From: Siniperca chuatsi | Taxonomy: Eukaryota; Chordata; Actinopteri; Centrarchiformes; Sinipercidae | Assembly (NCBI RefSeq): GCF_020085105.1 | Contig: NC_058044.1 | Location: 34,622,952 to 34,686,951, forward strand | Reading direction: 5' to 3' | Length of the DNA: 64,000 nucleotides | Part shown: piece by piece, positions 58,801 to 64,000 of the stretch | How the letters are laid out: each line of letters begins with the position of its first letter | Position numbering within the stretch: position 1 is the first letter of the stretch | Notes under the pieces: model-generated | Seen by the model: only the letters and a program-made list of their open reading frames with translations | What the model was told of the DNA's origin: nothing | Database searches by the model: none | Position numbers and translations under genes: made by a program

Positions 58801-60886
58801 ATTTGCTATTGTGAGTATTACGTTAACTTATTTTACTCATGTTAAATAGATTAAAGAAAGCACTTGCCATAGAGAGCCGAAAGTCCTGATGTCACTTCCT
58901 GTCTAGCCTCTGTTCCACTAGCTTCTGTATCTGCAGTAAATGCAATCTCTCATTCACCATTTCTTTCACTTGTCTTTCTGAAAAAATGACGCGTGTTCCT
59001 GGTGTTTGCTGTCCATATTCTAAGACAAATCACCTGCAGCAGAAATTGAAACCTTCGTGATTTTAATAAGTTAAACCCTCACCCTGACCTCACACTCCCT
59101 CTGCCTGTGTTGTTATCACAGCCTCTGTGTGCTTTGTTTATATAGCCGCTCCACCGCACGTGCATGTGAGTGTGTGTGCGTATGTGTTAGTGCATGTGAG
59201 TGCTCTCAAAACCTGGCACGGCAGCAGCGTCCAGGTTTCTGCCTCTTAAAGGAACATTTTCCTTGCCACTGTCGCCAAATGCTTGCTCATGGTGGGATTT
59301 GTTGGGTCTCTGTAAATAATATTATAAAGAGTACGGTCTGGACCTGCTCTATAGGAAAAGTGCAATGAGATAACTTCTGTTATGAATCGCCGCTATATAA
59401 ATCAAATTAAATTGAATGTGAGTCCCTCGTGTGAAACTGTTTGCCTGTGAGGAGAGCTGTTTTTTTGTTTTTTTTCTCATCGAACGCGGTGAATTAAAGA
59501 TTTATTTCAACCAAACCAGAGTTTGTGACTGTTGGAACAGTGGAAAGATTAATAAAGACGGTTTTGGTGAGTTTTGTTTGTCCAGTTTGAATGAAGGGTG
59601 TTTTGCAATTGATCTGCAAGGTAAAAGCTAAACTGGGGAGTCCTTGTTCCTATTTTCTTTTATTACATAGTGACTGACTGAGCTCCGCAGTGCACATATG
59701 ATCATAATGATGATGATGATGATGATGGCTTTCTAATAATTATTTTAGCAGTAGTATGTTTGGTTTCATATTACTGTAGATGTCAGTGTGTTCAAATGTC
59801 CAATGGCTTAGACATAAAACATTAGTAAACATTTTCTTAAAAGCTTCAAACCTAGTTCTCCAGTGGAAGTATAATTTGCTGCTTTTTTTCTATCTCGTTT
59901 GTAAATGGAATTCTTAGGCGGTTTTTGGACTGTTACTCAAACAAAGTAAGCCGTTTTGGTTCCGCTTGACTTGGATAGTCCGTTTCTAGAGTATTTGTAA
60001 CGTGTCAGCTGTTTGACAAATAAAGGTTTGGTTAGGCTCAAACAACATCTAGTATCTTCATGTATTGTCACATATACTCTATTGCTAATCTGTCAAACAT
60101 CTACAGACACCAGCGACACAGCTGAAATGTTACAAATACTCTGTAAGCTATCTGTAGGTGACTATCCAAGGCAAGTGTTGGCGCAGTTTTTAGTCACATA
60201 ATAATAAAGACAAGATTAATGTAGAAATGTAAAATGAATCAATAGTTGTTTTTCCTGTGCTCTGCTGGGATGTAGTTTTATCTTGTCTGTCTCTCTCTGT
60301 CTCTCTGTCTGTCTCTCTCTGTCTCACTGTCTGTGTCTCTGTGTCAGTCTGTATCTCTCTCTCTGTCTGTCTGTCTCTGTCTTTGTGTTTCTGTGTCAGT
60401 TGCTGTCTCTGTCTCTCTCTGTTTCACTGTCTCTGTCTCTGTCTGTCTCACTGTCTCTCTCTCTGTCTCTGTGTCAGTCGCTGTCTCTGTCTCTCTCTGT
60501 TTCACTGTCTCTGTCTTTGTGTCTCTGCGTCAGTTGCTGTCTCTGTCTCTCTGTGTCTCTCTCTGTCGTTCTGTCTCTCTCTCTCTCTCTCGTCAGTTCA
60601 ATTCAAAGAGCTTTATTGGCATGAAAGTTTCAAGAACAATGTTGCCAAATCATCAAAGTATAATTCGTCCAAATATTTGGACAGCACATAATAACAGTAA
60701 TATGAACATATCTCTCTCTGTCTCCTATGTTCTCTCTGTGTCTTTCTCCCCCACTCTTGCTCTCCTCCTCCTTCTCAGATGGGATGGTGGGTCAGGTATC
60801 TCCAGAGGCGTTGTTCTCCCGACTACAGACAGAGGGCAGCAAAACGGAGGCAGAGTCAGAGGTCAGAACTTAACTGTTAAATATAG

Positions 60887-60955
<69 letters not shown>

Positions 60956-63449
60956 ATCTTCAGTTAGTAGGCCATAAATATTACGAGCAAGCAGTTGTAA
61001 AGAGGTCAAAGGTCAAAGCCAGGGAAATTTAAGAGTTGCAAACACATGACATATACACTGCAACTCCTGAGTGCTCCGCTCCATATCATGACGGTTGTTG
61101 GCTGCTTGTCATGATAATATTTTGATATATCACGATGCAGCCTCTTCCATTAGCAGCAACATATTATTTAATAACTTGACTGAGGCAAAGATGTTTCCTT
61201 CCATAGCCGCTGCCACTTCCTCTGTAAACTGTTCTGCTCTCTGGCAGTTCTGTCAGGTTATGGCTGTTTGACATTTACTGGTGGCACATGTCTTCATGTC
61301 TTCAGCTGTCTATAAAACTGCTCGTCTGAAAGCTCACAATCCCCGCTATGCTACTTAAGAATCCTAAAGCACAATATGTTGACACTGATGTTCAAGTGAA
61401 CTCGTCATGTCTCATGAGATAGTCGTGCTTGAACGTCAGGCTGCAGCCTCAGTCACGGGGTGTAGTCGTGAGTGTGCATCTCGTCTCATCTGTCATATCT
61501 AGCCTGGACATACTTTGATTTCATGACAATGAAAGCACTGAATTCGCCCTAAAACAGCCCTGCTTCAAAACAATGAAGGGGGCTGCAGAGTAATCTACAA
61601 GCAATGTGTGCTTGCATGTATTTGATTGGCCAATGCAGCATCTTGTCAGATGACATTTTAGCAAAAGTTTTTTGCCAGATGACCCTGTGCTGATGGATTG
61701 GCTCCATTCAAATGAATGAGAGGCCTGTGGTTTTGTCATGCAGGGCTAAAGCCAGTCTGAATGCGTCCTTACAGTTTAAGAGTTTTTAGGCTTCAGGTCA
61801 CAGCTCAAAGCTTTTACAGACTTGGACTTGGAGCCTAGGAAGTGCTTGGAGGAAGTAAAAAGAAAAAAAACTATAGTTACTGTAGAGGTATAATTCATGG
61901 AGACATAGCATAAAGAATTCTTGACTAGATGAGGTCCATTGGCTGCAGGTGCTGGGCTAGTCCCTTCACAGGTTTGTGGACCTGCAGCAGGGTTTTAAAT
62001 TCCTTTCCAACCAGCCTGACGCTGCGTTCACACATACAGATAATGCATTAGGCAGCTCTGTGAGTGTGTTGTGTTGAACACCTAATTTACATACTCTGCT
62101 CTGACATTGGTGCTGTACTACACACAAGCAAGTAGTTAATTTCCTGTTGCACAGTTTGTTTTCTAAGTGCAGGACAGATTTGTTTGCTGCCTTTTTTTAA
62201 CGCTGTATGTGCTGTTGAAACTGTTTGGATACAACAAGCGGGCAAGACTGATCAGCATTGCGGTCCTGTATTTGTGCTAGAATCGATGCACATTCTGGAT
62301 GTGTTAAGGAGTGGTAAACAACTCTGTGCTTCTGTTTCTGCAGACATTAAAAGCAGCGCGATTGGCTCTCGCCTGGGTGTCACTTGCATTGTGTCAGAGG
62401 ACATTTGCATAAAGTCCAGCTTTATCAACTGGTTCCCCTGTAGTGCCGCTGAGCACCTTCTTAAATGTCTGTAGCTCAGCTGGGCGGCGTGGGGCAAAAA
62501 CGCCAGGTCCCTTTCTCAATGAAAAGCAGCTTATCACTGTCCCAGCTTTTGACTCTATATGTGTGGATGGCCCATTAGACAGCCAGTGGCCCTTCTGTGA
62601 AGTTTCTGGTTGGAGGGAGTTATTTTGAGAAGGTGCTTTAGGACGAGTTTAGTACTTGCAGTAGTATGATCTGCTCAGCAGTAAGCATCCCTGTTACCAG
62701 TTGTGTGTCTCTGTCTGCAGGCTCTAGCTGATGAGTTTCTGGAGGGTTCTCTGCCATTGGACTCCTTCCTCGACCGCTTCCTCTCCCTGCGCTCTCTCGC
62801 ACACAAAAGACGGGTGCGGATAGAGAAACTCCAGGAGATCCTGCGTCAGAGGAGCGAGGGCAATCCGACCACCATGACATCATCGGCAGGCATCAGCCAG
62901 GATCCCGCCCCCACGTCCTCACCATGGAATCAACACACAACAACAGCAACGATGACAAATCAGCAGCAGCCGAACTCCAAACATCAGTCCTCCAGCTACC
63001 AAAACGCCTCGCAGCCGGCCTCCTCGTCTTCAGGGGGCTCCTCTGGCATTCCCTACAGCCCGTACCCTGCCCCCCCCCCTAACCCATCCCCTGCGGCAGC
63101 AGCAGGCTCCGGCCCAGCCAACCCCCCGTCACAGTTCCCTCCATACCCAGCTTCCGGCTCACCTTTCACCCCAGCAGGGAGCTACTCCGGCCCCAGGTCC
63201 GCATTCGGGCCTCCGACTTCGGCCGCCTGCCCTTACCCGACCCAGCCCTCCTTCCCTGCCCCACACCCGGGCTCAGCGTTCGGCCAGTACACCCCCAGCC
63301 AGCCCCAAAGCGGCCCCGCTCCCTACCCTGCCTCCTACAGCTATGGCGGCTACAGCTACCCAGCCGGGCCCACCTATTCCAATTCTCAGTCGCCAACAGG
63401 GAGACCAATCTACAGACCAGGATATGGAGTTCCACAGCCGTACTCCTGA
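54734..63449 (+). CDS. vps37c: VPS37C, ESCRT-I subunit, spliced
   Basis: Coding exons 54734-54826, 57722-57893, 60779-60861 and 62721-63449 have GT-AG borders and join in frame (phases 0, 1, 0), giving about 358 residues, close to mammalian VPS37C. Residues about 5-160 form the Mod(r)/VPS37 domain: IQLEREMALASNRSLAEQNL (a signature of VPS37B/C), a helical RYSQLEAVRETYRQH segment, then FLEGSLPLDSFLDRFLSLRS and KRRVRIEKLQEILRQ. Residues about 175-358 are Pro/Ser/Tyr-rich low complexity ending GYGVPQPYS. VPS37 proteins join TSG101, VPS28 and an MVB12-type subunit in ESCRT-I on endosomes, to sort ubiquitinated cargo. I see no PTAP-type motif. VPS37B is less likely because of the long Pro-rich tail and the MS4A neighbourhood. 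The introns hold LINE debris and dinucleotide tracts; 60954-62720 holds nothing I recognise. Confidence 0.9.
54933..55473 (-). mobile_element. L2-like LINE fragment in vps37c intron
   Basis: Minus strand: FHISADATHWYISLDPSNDQ (a mutated catalytic motif C), WMQTNFLKLNGQKTEILLAG, TSLGVILDSGLNFKSHIKKV, AAFFHVRNIAKVRLFLCQQD and LVQAFISSRLDYCNA. It is a different subfamily from A and B. It is followed at 55530-55700 by a TTTATTGTCCCACAAGGGGA repeat. Confidence 0.75.
55784..55817. repeat. (GA)n microsatellite
   Basis: Pure GA run in the first coding intron of vps37c. The remaining 55818-57247 is unassigned. Confidence 0.9.
57248..57603. mobile_element. MITE-like repeat ('ACTGGGTATTGTTTGAAAT')
   Basis: GGACTGGGTATTGTTTGAAA at the left and TTTGATACTCAGCCCTACTC at the right are imperfect inverted ends. 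The body has GATACTAGTATCAATATGAT and TTTTGGTACTGATAA. I know the type from fish genomes. It ends about 120 bases before the second coding exon of vps37c. Confidence 0.5.
58265..58365 (-). mobile_element. LINE family A 3' UTR fragment
   Basis: GCAGCTCCAGAGGCAGAAAT, ACCTGCTGAAAGCA and CTACAGGAGAGAGATG match 16495-16590. Confidence 0.6.
59232..59420 (+). mobile_element. LINE family A 3' end
   Basis: TCTTAAAGGAACATTTTCCT, TGGGATTTGTTGGGTCTCTG, GGACCTGCTCTATAGGAAAA and GAGATAACTTCTGTTATGAA are the reverse complement of the 15970-16190 tail, here in plus orientation. Confidence 0.7.
60280..60596. repeat. CT/GT-rich low-complexity tract
   Basis: Imperfect CTGTCTCT and CTGTGTCA units over about 315 bp in the vps37c intron, ending about 180 bases before the third coding exon. 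It is followed by a TTCAAAGAGCTTTATTGGCA repeat fragment at 60600-60690. Confidence 0.85.
60889..60953. repeat. (AC)32 microsatellite
   Basis: The longest pure dinucleotide run outside the AT block. It starts 27 bases after the donor of the third vps37c coding exon. Confidence 0.95.
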
Positions 63450-64000
63450 AAGCACTGCTGCCCCTCTGTCTGATTTCTTCTCCTCAATTCTTCCCCTCTT
63501 TGCTGTCTCACCCTTTTCTTCTCCCTCCAGTCTCCTTACCCTAATTCCCTCTCCTCTTGTCTTTTTACCTTTTCTACCCTCCCCCTTCCTTTCTCCCATG
63601 CTCCCAGATTCAAGAGGTCTCTCGCTTTACTTATCTTTGTTGCACTATTTCTCTCTTTCTCTAAATATCTGTCTGTTGATCTCTCCGTCTTTCTCTCTTT
63701 CCTTTTCCCTTTCTCTGTCTCCCTACAATCCACCAACTCCCCCACACTAGTCTCAGGTTGTTGCGTTGTGTTTGAGTGTTAAAACACTTGTATCTGGCCC
63801 TTCATACACTCAGTGTCCTCCCTCTCTCCCTCCCTCCTCCTCTTCCATTTCAAGTGTGTGTGTGTGTTGCTATTTGGCAAACAGAAAGACACAAGTGCAC
63901 TCCCCCCTTATGACAAATACATGAAAAAACTTGTCTTTGCAACACTACAACAGTGTCCAGTAGCTGTCTGACCAGAATCTGTCGGAATCATATTGTTATT
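63450..64000 (+). other. vps37c: vps37c 3' UTR, beginning
   Basis: A pyrimidine-rich stretch follows the TGA at 63447-63449. No clear poly(A) signal is seen before the window ends, so the transcript probably runs past it. Confidence 0.5.

Noticed and set aside
60257..60977. Three overlapping ORFs rich in Ser-Leu-Cys-Val
   Set aside because: They translate the CT/GT low-complexity tract in all three frames and lie in a vps37c intron.
62184..62628. ORFs before the last vps37c exon
   Set aside because: They are in the intron. The exon acceptor at 62719-62720 joins the known VPS37 sequence in frame without them.
63166..63745. Antisense and alternate-frame ORFs over the vps37c tail
   Set aside because: They are shadows of the GC-rich, Pro-rich coding sequence and the CT-rich 3' UTR.

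Overview
The window looks like a piece of a teleost (probably percomorph) nuclear genome. The genes are split by GT-AG introns, and there is no operon structure. The interspersed repeats are fish types: L2-like LINEs, a CR1/Rex1-like LINE, Penelope-like elements, a BEL/Pao LTR retrotransposon, a tRNA-derived SINE, fold-back MITEs and many dinucleotide tracts. I cannot name the species.

Three protein-coding genes can be supported exon by exon. (1) A minus-strand, four-transmembrane MS4A (CD20-like) gene has its stop at 22488 and its start at 30336: six coding exons, about 206 residues. (2) A plus-strand, shorter MS4A-like gene spans 46580-48464: five coding exons, about 174 residues. Its second and third coding exons have the same lengths (37 and 19 codons) as the matching exons of gene 1, so the two look like diverged paralogs. 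(3) A plus-strand ESCRT-I subunit gene, vps37c, spans 54734-63449: four coding exons, about 358 residues, with a CpG-rich promoter and non-coding first exon upstream. In mammals the MS4A cluster and VPS37C lie in the same region (human 11q12), so the window keeps an ancient neighbourhood.

Layout. 1-20 kb has no host gene that I can recognise. It is a repeat bed: a 1.2 kb element with 17-bp inverted ends, a SINE, a nested mosaic of two L2-like LINE families (4.3-9.1 kb), two groups of Penelope-like fragments in head-to-head arrangement (9.2-10.1 and 12.1-13.9 kb), a CR1/Rex1-like LINE (14.2-15.3 kb) and an L2-like LINE with its 3' end (16-18.3 kb). 20-31 kb holds the minus-strand MS4A gene with LINE debris in its introns. 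31.46-38.57 kb is a BEL/Pao retrotransposon with two LTRs and a matching 5-bp target duplication, but with its RT active site deleted. 39-42.4 kb holds a gag-like ORF remnant and an interrupted LINE. The interrupted part of that LINE is repeated almost without change at 50.9-52.0 kb. 44-49 kb holds the second MS4A-like gene, and 53.7 kb to the window end is vps37c.

The host genes have unrelated roles: MS4A proteins are small membrane proteins, while VPS37C works in endosomal sorting. The most distinctive signals are the composite LINE that was copied from the exact point of an insertion, TG-repeat tracts standing in for polypyrimidine tracts at acceptors of frame-preserving MS4A exons, and the Penelope fold-backs with a possible hammerhead-ribozyme remnant.
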